Source of the DNA: Helochares maculicollis | Lineage: Eukaryota; Arthropoda; Insecta; Coleoptera; Hydrophilidae | Assembly: GCA_033557835.1 (NCBI GenBank) | Contig: JAWQRO010000505.1 | Span: 1 to 37,587, forward strand | Length of the DNA: 37,587 nt | Direction: 5' to 3' | Part shown: positions 1 to 9,859 of the stretch, in pieces | How positions within the stretch are numbered: the stretch's first letter is position 1 | Layout of the letters: the number at the start of each line of letters is the position of its first letter | Notes under the pieces: model-generated | Told to the model about the DNA's origin: nothing | Seen by the model: the letters and a program-made list of their open reading frames with translations, nothing else | Database searches by the model: none | Made by a program: the position numbers and the translations under genes

Positions 1-1900
1 TGTTGTGAGTACTTTGATTTGTTTGACTTTTGATAGTCTAAATTTGTAGACAAAAAAAGCATTAAATTTGTTGTAGCAGCAAAACCTACAAAAGTAGTAA
101 TTTTTTACATCTAAAGTAGGAAAGAAGAAAATCAGCAATAATGTAATAAGCTTTATCTTTCTCGGGATTCGGACGCTTCGCTCGCTCATTCTTCGTGAAG
201 TGTTTATTCTTTAATACATCCTAAGCAAGCGAAGCATAGAAAAGTATCGATGTTTATATCTTAATACATCCTAAATAAACGAAGCATAGAAAAGTCTCGA
301 TGTATTCGTAGTTCCCTGCTATATGAATAGCAATGCAGACACTAGAGTCTCCTAACTAAACGAGGATTCTTACATGCAGATACAATTTTACGTTCCCAAT
401 CTACGAGGGATGAGCCAGCGAAGCGAGCGAATCCCTAATAAGCGTAACTAAAACGTCTTAATGTTATGACTACTCTGATTTGTCAGGCTTTCAATAACAA
501 CACTTTCAAAACTATTACATTAGGTTTTCTGAAACAGCTGAAATTAAATATTATATAAAAAATACATGAAAATTTGGAATAATTTACATCAAAATATAAA
601 AAAAGAAGAAAATCATCAATAGAATAATACGTTTCGTTTGCTCGTGATGTACAGCCACATTAATAAATGATTCACGATTCTATTACGTTTTGTAGTTATA
701 ATTGTAAGCGTATTTATTTTTTAGTCAACACGAAATATGCGAAGTATGGTATAATCTTGATGTATTCTTACTTCCATAATATATAAACAGTTGGAATTTC
801 ATAGTAATGCAGATATCAAAGTCGACTAAGCAAGTTAATCTTCGTTTAGGCAGATGCCAGTTGTTATTCAATGGGCTATTAATACTAAAATAATTATTTC
901 CCGGTTTATTTATTGGAAGCCTTTCAAAATTTTAAAAACACTATCGTGTTAGTCCTTACTAGTTTCCCACTCGGCAAAGGTAAGTAATGATACTAGAGTA
1001 CTAGAGTAAACTTAGTAGGGTAAGCTTAGCTAACACATCTTTATGTTATGAGATCTAAGATTTGTTTGGCTTTTGAGCTTCTTTCATCTAAAATAGGAAA
1101 AATTAAAACCATTTAGAAACTAATAAGCACTGCTTACTAGGGACTCGCTCGCTAATCACTGTAGATTAAAAAATGCATCCAATAATGATTAACAATTCTA
1201 TTACGCTTCTATTTGGAAGAGTGTTTGTTCCTTAATACATCTTAAGTAAGCGAAGCATATGTAGTTGTCAATTTATTCATAATTCCATACTATATGAACA
1301 GTTTAAAGTGTACTAAACGTGGATGCAGATACAATCTTGCATTTCACTCTGCGATGTATGAGCGAGCGAAGCTAGCGGTTCTTGAGGAAGCGTAGCTTAA
1401 ACGTCTTTATCTTGTTACTACTCTGATTTGTCAGACTTTCGCAAACAACATAAATACACTAGTAGTACAATATGTGTTCTGTAAGAATTAAAATTATATA
1501 TTAAAAATACATAAAAACTTGGAGTCATTTTCATAAAAATATAGAAAACACGCTTAACAATATGATTACCACACGTAAGTTTGTATAAGTTTTAATACAG
1601 CTTTACTTCACGAAGGATGAGCGAGCGAATCCCGAGGAAGCAAAGCTTATTAATTTATTGACGATTCTTGATCATCAAGAAACTAATAAGCTTCCTTTCC
1701 TCGGGATTCGCTCGCTTCGATCGCTCATCCCTCGTAGAGTACAGCTGAATTAAAACTTATTCTTGATTTTATAACCTGTAGTAATCATATTTTGAAACGT
1801 ATTTATTCCTTAATGCATCCCAAATAAGCGACTACTATACAGACGAGTTTTGGTGTAGAGTACAAAGTAAGGATTTCTTTCCTCATATACAGCTTGAATT
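1..1900. repeat. Diverged tandem repeat block, about 4 units, with GC-rich motifs
   Basis: Four related units can be followed by eye. They start near 1, 449, 1041 and 1401. Each opens with a variant of 'acTctgatTTGTcagGcTTT', continues through a 'aTAAaaATAcATgAAAAcTTgga'-type stretch in units 2 and 4, and reaches a 'ttaatacatcctaaNtAaGCGAaGCATA' block (about 212, 270, 720, 1232 and 1812). Unit length varies from about 360 to 590 bases, so the copies have suffered indels. GC-rich motifs built on GAGCGAGCGAAGCGAGCG stand out against the AT-rich background. No open frame of note is present. The block may be an old satellite or an expanded transposon terminus; its type is not resolved. Confidence 0.75.
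1609..1736. repeat. Inverted pair of GC-rich motifs (potential hairpin)
   Basis: The left arm at about 1613-1657 reads GGATGAGCGAGCGAATCCCG and then GAGGAAGCAAAGCTTATTA. The right arm at about 1683-1734 carries its reverse complement: CTAATAAGCTTCCTTTCCTCG, then GGGATTCGCTCGCTTCGATC and GCTCATCC. The right arm has a few extra bases in the middle. The spacer is about 25 bases. Single copies of the same motif lie at 161-199, 404-449, 1122-1160 and 1349-1400, in both orientations, so the inverted pair is probably two repeat units in opposite directions. Confidence 0.7.
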
Positions 1901-4085
1901 TTGTAGTAGTACCGGCATCAGAGTCTACTAACTGAACTAGAATTTTTACAGACAGGTAGAACATACTGCCGGTTTTCCTATCATGGTCTACTTAATAATG
2001 ATTTTTCGAATTCACTTTTTAATGGTTTGTAAGATGTGTACAAAATTACAGCTCAATAGTTGTATTTTAATGACTAGTTTATTTGAAAAACGTGGAAAAT
2101 TATGTTAGCAGGTGTTTTCGATGGTCACAAAAGTTTATACATATCTACCAATAAACATATGACCAATTTTATCATTCATTAAGATCAAAAAGACAAAATG
2201 AGTTAACCTAGACGTGAAAACCCTTCTCAAATTTCAGACATCCAAAATACGCATTTTCATTTTATAATTTACTTACATACCTACTAATAAAATCAAGAGT
2301 TTGTTAATAAAAACTGTACCTTTAGTCAAGTAGGATTTATATTTAACAATAATTTTGATATTAATTTTATTATAATGTTCAATAAATACAAGATTTTTTA
2401 CGAGTTTCATGAGTCAAAGTTAAGAATGAGAGTTACAAAATGCATATTTTGCACATATTATAAAATCGTTTTGAATTCACCTACTTTTATAACGTTGTTC
2501 CCAGATTAAATAAATCTTTTGGCTCCGTAATTAATTGCATTAAATGAATGACTGAAAATGAAATATTAGCTAGTCAGATTCTCTTTGCGATTCTCTTTTC
2601 TCCATTTTAAATTTAAATACTGCTCTAAGAAATGGAAATCCGTTTGTTAGATCCACCAAAGCGAAAGCAACTAATCTACAAAACAGGAACATCCAAAAAT
2701 AAGAACGCCAGACTTATTAAAAAAAATGCTGAGGGTCTCTACTGAACATTCTAGCATACCCAAATCTAATTGAATTTTTTTCATTTTCATATGTTGTACG
2801 CACTTCAACCACGACTTCGACAACTTTTAATATTTCTTATGGACCGATATCAATTGTCTAATACATAATAATCATTTAATGTAGCATTAATACGTCTTGC
2901 TTGTGAGTGAAAGAGTTTGCAAATTTGTATTTTCTATGTGGTAAATGGTTTTTACATTAAAACATTATAATCGTGACTGAGCCTACAGTAACAACCCAGG
3001 CAACTCTCACTAGTATAGTTACGCTTTTAAGGAGCAGCAAATAAGCATCTAACATCTATAAACATTCAGGAAAATAGCTACAGTTTCGCTTTCAATTAAA
3101 AGCGTCAATATAAGCTTCTAACAATCAGAAAACTTCTGCTTTGTCTAACTTCGAGCAGCAATTCAAAGCCCACATTTTAATTTTTAATATTCAGAATGCG
3201 CTTTGCACTCAAAAGTCAGAATCAGCAAGCTGAAAATAACTCATACATTCGCCTGTGCCTGGTAATAGTGAAAACATAACTAAATAATGTTCTTACAGAA
3301 ACTCCGACGTTTCATTGTTATTGCTAGTATTTACAATAATTTTGATTTTGTGTGGTCTAACCAATACTTATATACTATCAAAATATCCGCTGGTCCACAA
3401 CTGCCAGAAATTACAGTATTCACGAATGTAGTTCAAAATATAATCTGAAATTTGAAGCAGATACCTGAAGTAAGCAAAAACATTTACATAAAATATTAGC
3501 TTAATTCTAGCACCATAAGGTGAACTCTTGTATATATGTGAAATGTATGAATAGAATCTAATTGGCATAATTCACCTTGTACAATTAAAACTACAAGAGA
3601 GGCATCTGTTATAAATATCTAATCATAACCCTAATCTAACTATTGAGTATTTCATAGAAAGTATTGAAGTTATAAGAAATTATCTAAAGACTCTGTTAAC
3701 TGAAACAAGGTAAAAATTAGAATCTTTTTCAGAAAATTGCAACAGCTTTGCCTCAGATCATTTATGTGCTGGAATTGATGATAAAATTTACATTTTTTTT
3801 TCTAAAGAAAAATTGAGGTTGTAAAATGATAAAGAAAATAATGGATTCTTCCTAAACGCTCATAAAAATGATATTTTTATAAAAAGACATCGAATATTAT
3901 TTATGTTTTACAGAGCATTTCTATTAGAAACAATATTTTTTCAACAATGAAATAAGTAAATCCTCTATTATTCAAGCTACACTCTAAATTTTCTAGTAGC
4001 ATGTCTGAAAGTTACAACCAAATTGTAATTTTCCTTGATTTTGTTAAAAATGTATCATTCATATGAAATTTAAACGGATATTTTT
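1901..4085. other. AT-rich unique sequence, no gene recognised
   Basis: No open frame with family resemblance, splice-flanked exon, RNA gene or transposon remnant could be identified on either strand. The 66-codon frame on the minus strand at 3368-3568 has no recognisable motif and is of a size expected by chance in DNA this AT-rich. Confidence 0.6.
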
Positions 4086-4088
4086 CGG

Positions 4089-4107
4089 AGTGTAGAGTAG
4101 AGTAGAG
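4089..4107. repeat. Short GTAGA microsatellite
   Basis: A short run of GTAGA units (gtgtagagtagagtagaga) within AT-rich DNA. It is too short to carry further information. Confidence 0.7.
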
Positions 4108-4239
4108 ATATGAAACAAAACAAAAATAAGTTGTGACTCTGAGTACTTTTGCCCCGATTGAAATGGCAACCGTACCAAGAAACTGGTACTTTAGCCTTGT
4201 GATAAATCAACCTCGACCACCTTTTCCATAACTTGTCAA

Positions 4240-4362
4240 TTGACCATATTTTGTGCGGCTATTTTTGTATCAACCATATTTTGCATTGGTTATATTTTGT
4301 AACAATTATATTTTGTATCAATCATGCTTTGTATCAATCATATTTTGTATTAACCATAATTT
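4240..4362. repeat. Minisatellite, 15-17 bp unit
   Basis: About seven imperfect head-to-tail copies of a unit close to 'tatcAAtCATATTTTG' run through this stretch (tgaccatattttg, tcaaccatattttgcat, tggttatattttgtaac, aattatattttgtatc, aatcatgctttgtatc, aatcatattttgtat, taaccataattt). Copies differ by one to four bases and small indels. There is no coding frame. Confidence 0.85.
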
Positions 4363-4425
4363 CGACTCGCCCAGACTTTAATTTCATAATATTATAAACG
4401 TGATGCAAGAAAACCCTCTCGTTGA

Positions 4426-4596
4426 TCATTAGGTATACAGCAACATACATTTGGGCTACATCAGCCACCTCAGCTGAGCCAACCGGACATACCTGGTGTC
4501 ATCCAACTGCAACACAGTCCCGGCCCAGACACAACCCAATCTTTACGAGATGATCAACCCAGCAGCTGCACCTGCCTGCACGTTCTGGCCACGTAA
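4426..4596 (+). CDS. Possible terminal coding exon, Gln/Pro-rich (unidentified)
   Basis: This GC-rich segment is open from 4426 to a TAA at 4594-4596, and tandem stop codons follow. From 4441 it encodes 51 residues beginning QHTFGLHQPPQLSQ and ending SSCTCLHVLAT, rich in Gln, Pro and Ser. Possible splice acceptors lie at 4432 (a pyrimidine-leaning stretch ending in cattag) and at 4440 (tacag). The composition differs sharply from the surrounding AT-rich DNA, which is why I list it. Against it: no ATG, no recognised family, no second exon found in the window, and the minus strand also holds a 45-codon frame here with a donor-like CAG/GTATGT near 4490. If real, it would be the last exon of a gene lying to the left. 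It may equally be noncoding. Confidence 0.28.
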   Translation, partial: SLGIQQHTFGLHQPPQLSQPDIPGVIQLQHSPGPDTTQSLRDDQPSSCTCLHVLAT

Positions 4597-4599
4597 TAA

Positions 4600-6900
4600 T
4601 AAGGCTCCGGGCGAGATATGAGCGCAATAACCCTTTTTAACAAAGAAATTGCTTGAGAAACAAGCAAATTTTTCTTGTTCCGCGAGGATTATCAGAATCA
4701 CCATTCGCTGAAAATAAGTACACCTAAAACAACAAGAATTGCTTTTGATGTAATTTTTCTGCTACTCTAAACTGTTTAACTTTTAAATTGGGTTTCATTT
4801 TACAAAGAGCTCCTTGCTATCAAAGGTGAGCTGGGAACGCTAGCTCCTGCCAGAGACTAAGCTTCAGGGAGATATTACCCAAGCCTTAGGTAATGTTTGC
4901 AAGCTTAAGATAAAATTAGTGTTTATTTAAAAAAGGACTTTTGGGATGCCACATTAACGCAATGGCATCACCGGATAATTACTTTGAAATTACTCGAGAT
5001 ATCCATGGTAATTATCTTTTAAAAAGTTTGCATTTACATGTAGTAAATGTAAATAAATAAATAAAGCTTGCATGTTGAAACCTACAAAACATTTATACTG
5101 CAAATTGCTCATAATATGAGATTTTTCCTATTACTCGCCTCGTTTCATCAACAATTATTTTATATGTTTTTCTGAATTAATCAAGTTGAGTAGATCACTG
5201 CTTTGCTACTCGATTTTTATTTAGAGTATATTTCTATATTTTTCATTTCTACGAACAACGACAAAACCGAGTGGTGCCTCAATTTTATAGTTCCAATTTT
5301 ACAATTCATTTCCTTTAACGGTATTATTATGACGTGAAGAAGTAGGCATTTGAATACAGCTTATTTAGAGTGCGTTTATGTGTAAATGAAGCAATGTCAT
5401 CGTTGTACTTCCTTTGATAATTTCTAATTAAGTTGGTTAGCGCGGTTCTTTATATAATTGAGGCAATGTGTTTGTTTTGAAGTTTTTACTTCGTCATTCA
5501 AACTAGCAATTTAAGTTAATCAATTTAAATAGAAAAATTAGATGCTTTTAAATGTGTGGAATTCTCAGTATTACAGATGAGAAAAGCCTTGAAGTGTTTT
5601 TGCAGGTCATAATTTTATCAGAAATGCATGCAGAGATGCTCTTATATGCCTGTAGTATCCTACTCTTGCATAATTAAGATTACATTTGGTTTGCAAGTTG
5701 TAAAAAGCTAATAGGGATATTTAATAATTTTAAATTTGGGTATGCCACGTCATTTCATTTTAAATAAATTAATTCCACACATTAAACATGACGCTAATTT
5801 AATGCTAATTGCGGCTCTGCAGTAGAATAAACAGTAAAATAAACTGTGAAAAATTTGAATGCGTTACTAAAATCAATGTTATTTAAAATATGCAGCTAGT
5901 ATATAGGTCTGGCGGGCATAAAAAGAGGAATAACTAAATTTAAAAAAATGTGTTAATATGCAAATATGATGCATATTAAAATATGAGCGTATTCATTCAT
6001 AAATAAATAAATAAATAAAGCATTGCCTGGTCATTTGTTAATTTTATTCGACCGTGCCTTCCATATTGCTCTATTATAAATAAAGTGAGTTTTTCCTGTT
6101 CAAATAATGGATTTCAATAATAGTTATACGAATTTCACCTGCACTTACAGACAATAATTAATGTTTACAAATAGGAAAGAACCTCCTAAATTTATAAACA
6201 ATCAAATAATTTAAAACAATAGAAATCAGCATGAAATAATAATTATTTATCTAACATTATTTTACAAAAGAGACAAGTAAAATTGCTAAATTTAATTAAC
6301 ACATCATCAAAAATCCAAGATCGACAGGCTGCAGAAATCATACAACTTTAATTTCAAATCTACATTTTTAACAACACCTAATTTGCCTACGCTCTGCAAA
6401 TTTACAGTTCATAATAACAGCCTAAAGCGCAAGAAATAGCAACATTTAGCATCAGCAAAAAATTTTACATACACGCTATCAAACATCCGCTTATTTAATT
6501 ACTAGGTTCTCATCACCGGCAAAGCTACTTCTTGCATACGTTTGTTATTAACTCGTTAGAACATTTAGGTTTGCCCATTTCAAACTCTCCTTAGTCCCGC
6601 TCAAATCAAATTAAGTGTTAAATAAATTGAATTATTTGCAACAAATACTAAAGAGACAGTCAACGATGGTAATAAAAACAAACCTCAATGTCTAGGAAAA
6701 TAGCAGAAAAGCAGCAAAACAAATTTATAAAACGTCTGTATTTCTAACCCATCCAATCGTCGTAAATTGATTGTAATGCTATAATAAACAATTACCTTCA
6801 ATTGATGCCAACTGATGAAGTTAATCAACTCCAACAAGACTTGCCAGTAAACAAAAAAATCACTTGACCACTTGAAGCACAAACTTTCAAAGTTTTTCCA
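4600..6900. other. AT-rich unique sequence with AAAT microsatellite
   Basis: No gene recognised. A short AAAT repeat lies at about 5048-5063 and a longer one at about 5997-6019. A small dyad (CATTTAC, 5-base loop, GTAAATG) lies near 5031-5050. The 65-codon minus-strand frame at 6685-6882 shows no family features. Confidence 0.6.
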
Positions 6901-6911
6901 TCTTCTTCTAA

Positions 6912-7250
6912 TCAGCGGCTAAAGCAGCTCGATGTATTTCCACGGTGAAGGCGAAAACTTTGGGAAACAATGTTTGGAAAGCCTCGTTTTGTTTATTATG
7001 CGCGTTGTTCTTGTCGAAAGCCGAAGACCACGCGTTTTCTACGCCGGCTGCGATAGTTACACTCGCCCCCAACGCAGCGGTTTTCAAACTCGCGACCGGT
7101 TGTGTAGCAATTCAAAATTGCTGGTTTCAAACAGGTTGATCTGCGCCTGAACACCCAACTTTAGCGGGAATATGAGTTCTGAACTTTTGAATTCGTTGTG
7201 GGTGCCGACATCGATCGTCACTCGGCTGAACTGCTACCACCATTTACAGT
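6912..7250. promoter_or_regulatory. CpG-rich island; possible first exon or promoter
   Basis: About 300 bases with dense CG dinucleotides (for example gcgcgttgttc, acgccggctgcg, ctcgcgaccgg) lie inside AT-rich flanks. A good splice-acceptor-like tract (tttttccatcttcttctaatcag) ends at 6915. The plus frame from 6912 is open to a TGA at 7137-7139 and passes through a hydrophobic stretch, ASFCLLCALFLSKA, that would suit a signal peptide. However, the apparent start at 6945 is GTG, not ATG. The minus strand also holds two frames of about 50 codons over 7020-7230. High GC lowers stop density, so the coding direction cannot be decided. I regard this as a functional-looking island of unknown role. 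Confidence 0.35.
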
Positions 7251-7457
7251 TACCTGTTTTAGGATGGTTCATAAGATATCAAGTGTGAGGCGCCAGATTG
7301 AAGATAACTGTTGTTCTCTTTACTGACATTAGCTTGCAGTTCTATTTTCATGGATACTAGAATTTGCATGGATGTTTTTTCGATAATAAATGTTACATCC
7401 TGATTTATTTTATAGTACATATGCTATATATGTAACTAACTATGGTATAGTCCATCA

Positions 7458-8065
7458 AAACGACCGTGGCGAACGTCTAGCGCAGTTTGCTTAATATAAC
7501 AGCATGAGCATAATGAACACGTTCTTCAAGAATAAACCCTCCGAAAAGTGGACCTTGTAAAACTCAAACGATATTATTAGAACCGAAATTTACTAAATCT
7601 TAGCAAATAGAAGAGATTCAGTAAAAATATTAACCTACGTAACAAATTCAACACCGGTAATGACCACAGTAACAATACTGTGGTAAATACAAATTTAGAT
7701 AAATACACAACTAGAACGAAGAAAACTCATAAACAAACCCATAAAAAACATTGGATATGACAAATTTGGCAAATTACTCCAAGGACAGTTACATATCAGA
7801 TTGAATTGATCAATAAATCAGACCCAAAACTTCGCAAAGGTCATCCAAGAAACTGCAGTAGAAATAGGATGTATGTTTAAACGACCTACAATGTAAAAAC
7901 TGTCATATAAGAATAAGAATTTGACGAAGCAACGAAGAGAAGTAAAGGACAACTCTGAGAAAATGAGCCGCATTGACTATGTAGAGTTGTGCAAGACCAT
8001 CGGAACAGCAACATCAACACTCGGATTACAAAACAGACGCTCAATACTGTGAAACTTCTGTGAAA
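7458..8065 (+). pseudogene. RTE-type non-LTR retrotransposon remnant, endonuclease C-terminus
   Basis: Read with several stops and frameshifts, this stretch matches the end of the apurinic-like endonuclease domain of RTE-type ORF2. Conserved pieces in order are NDRGERLAQFA, SIMNTFFKNKPSEKWT, the IDYI-like segment decayed to TEIY*ILANRRDS, the FNTG-DH region, and LERRKLINKPIKN. Downstream a linker reads MSRIDYVELCKTIG. The 15545-17120 copy shares the same order (EHHMHIMNTFIKDK, RFHTGSDHR, VERRKLR), so both belong to one family. The reverse transcriptase is missing: the copy stops near 8065, where the RNase H element begins. In full RTE elements this domain cuts the target DNA. This copy cannot be functional. 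Confidence 0.75.
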
Positions 8066-8079
8066 ACATCAATAAGTGA

Positions 8080-9261
8080 GATCCAAGCCGATACCTGCTT
8101 TATATGTCGAAGCAAGAGAACCACCTATTGAGATTAGAAGACAATATCTGTGTACGGTTTATCCTTAAATTGATGGCTTTAAACAATAAAACTCTATTGA
8201 CACTAATCCATAAACTCTCCGTGGCTGAAGCCACTTCATCCTTTTGGTTATATCGATTTCCGAGTGTTCTTTTTCCTGAGGATTATCTAATTCCTTTTAA
8301 CATTAAGTTCCCGTCCTACACTTGTTTTCCACCTCATGACCGACAACTACATAAAGACATTTTGGCGAAGATTCCTGTCACAAATCGAGTTTATTTTACG
8401 GACGGTTCTAAGAACGTGAACAGCTGTGGATGCGCTATTATTGAAATCAGGAATAACACCAAGAGTTTTTTCAAATTGAATGATAATACTTCTATATTTA
8501 CGGCCGAGGCGGTTGCGGTATGGGAAGCGCTACAGCATGCTGAGGCCTATGATGCTGGCATTACTATTATGACGGACTCATCAAGTGTGCTTCACACAAT
8601 TAAATCTAGGGAAAAAGTTAAGAAAATGCATCCAGTGATGTTAAGTATAATGCAGATCGCTCTAAAATTGATAAAGCGTGGTCAATGCGTTGAGTTCTTT
8701 TGGGTGAGAGCGCACTCTGAAATTATGCATAGCGAGAATGTAGATGAATTGGCCAAATTAGCAACTAACAGAAAGGAGATATATAAAAATTTTCCAACCG
8801 ACTGTGAAGTGATATCTCTTATTAAGAAATACATAGTGATTAATCAATGGCAGTCGCAATGGAAACACTATATAGAGAACAGTGCTACTCAATATGGTCG
8901 AATTCATCCCAAAATTCTTACAACCCTTTGGTATGAGGGATGTGGCATATCTAGAAGATTCTACACCACGATAGCCAGAATGAAATTCGGGCATGGCACC
9001 TTCCCAGCTCATCTTTACAAACTGAAAATGATTAACTCTCCAGCATGCACATGCGGACATTACAGAGCTGACCTGAACCATCTAATTTTACAGTGCCCTA
9101 ACAGCAGAACCACCATTGACGGTTTCTTAGAGACAATCCAAAACATAGACAGAACCTTTCAGCTGCCAACTTCAGTAATTAACATACTACAAATCAACAA
9201 ATTTAAAATAATTGAAGCCCTTTATGAACACACTAAAAAAATTAATTTAATGATATGACTC
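8080..9261 (+). CDS. Non-LTR retrotransposon ORF2 C-terminus: RNase H and zinc knuckle (5'-truncated)
   Basis: A 384-residue frame from the ATG at 8104 to the TGA at 9259-9261, open in frame back to 8080. It holds an RNase H1-type domain with every catalytic carboxylate in place: D100 in YFTDGSK, E135 in FTAEAVAVWEAL, D158 in MTDSSSV and D214 in ENVDELAK. The expected His is present (H204 in WVRAHS). A C-terminal metal-binding motif follows: C315, C317, H326 and C331 in PACTCGHYRADLNHLILQC. This domain order is typical of the end of ORF2 in I/Jockey/R1-type non-LTR retrotransposons, where RNase H removes RNA from the RNA-DNA hybrid. The endonuclease and reverse transcriptase are absent, so it is a 5'-truncated insertion abutting an RTE remnant. 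The ATG is simply the first inside the truncated frame. It is the only long undamaged transposon frame in the window, which suggests a younger insertion. Confidence 0.88.
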
Positions 9262-9650
9262 CACCTATTCCACCTACTGTTCTAAGAGTCGATTTGTATA
9301 GCTATTGTAGGGCTATATGGGCTTTGATCCCGAAGAAGCCTGGAAAAAACCTACAATCAAATGCTGAATGGACATAATTGACGAAAAAAGCTATCTCCCA
9401 AACATGCAACGTAGACTGAAGAGACAAACTAATCTAAATCCTCAAGTCTATTGAGAAGTACACTCAACCACTCAGCATAGTTTAAGAGCATCAAAGTCGC
9501 AAGATTCTCTACACATGCTGATTTTTATGTATTGCATTTGCTTAATGCTCCTAATTGTAGAAATAGGTAGTAAATTAGCTAAAATATATTTAAAAAAGTA
9601 GTCGCTTGTGATTTCTTTGCTTCTAAATTTTTTATCTTTGTTACACATTT
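9262..9650 (+). other. Probable 3' untranslated part of the RNase H element, then unique DNA
   Basis: The sequence after the stop has no open frame. It includes 'tagctattgtagggctatatgggctttgatcccgaag', which reads like a retrotransposon 3' leader. No poly(A) tail or target-site duplication could be fixed by eye, so the element's end is uncertain. Nothing else is recognised up to the minisatellite. Confidence 0.4.
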
Positions 9651-9654
9651 GCTG

Positions 9655-9830
9655 AACTTGAAGTTTTCATTTTGCTTGAAATCTTCATTTGTCTTGAAAC
9701 CTTCCTTTTGCTTAGACTTTAGTATACTTAAAGACTTCAGTATGCTTGAAGACGTCAGGGTGATTACTTAAAGATGTCAGCTAACTTAAAGACGTCAATT
9801 TGTTTAAAGTCTTTACATTGAACAAAACTT
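9655..9830. repeat. Minisatellite, 18-20 bp unit (CTTAAAGACGTCAGTTTG-like)
   Basis: About nine imperfect head-to-tail copies. Examples are ttgcttgaaatcttcatt, gtcttgaaaccttccttt, cttaaagacttcagtatg, cttgaagacgtcagggtg, cttaaagatgtcagctaa and cttaaagacgtcaatttg. The best copies contain GACGTCA, which resembles a CRE/ATF core, but with only two exact cores regulation is speculative. Confidence 0.85.
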
Positions 9831-9859
9831 GCAATTTGTTTTACTGGAACACATAAATC

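Noticed and set aside
1..1900. CRISPR-like array because of recurring short motifs
   Set aside because: Motif spacing is irregular, copies occur in both orientations and lie in diverged tandem units, and the window is clearly eukaryotic.
6945..7139. Secreted 64-residue protein with signal peptide
   Set aside because: The apparent start is GTG, not ATG, in a eukaryotic context, and other frames on both strands are equally open. Kept only as a CpG-rich island.
8758..9081. 107-codon minus-strand frame
   Set aside because: Shadow of the RNase H coding frame on the plus strand.
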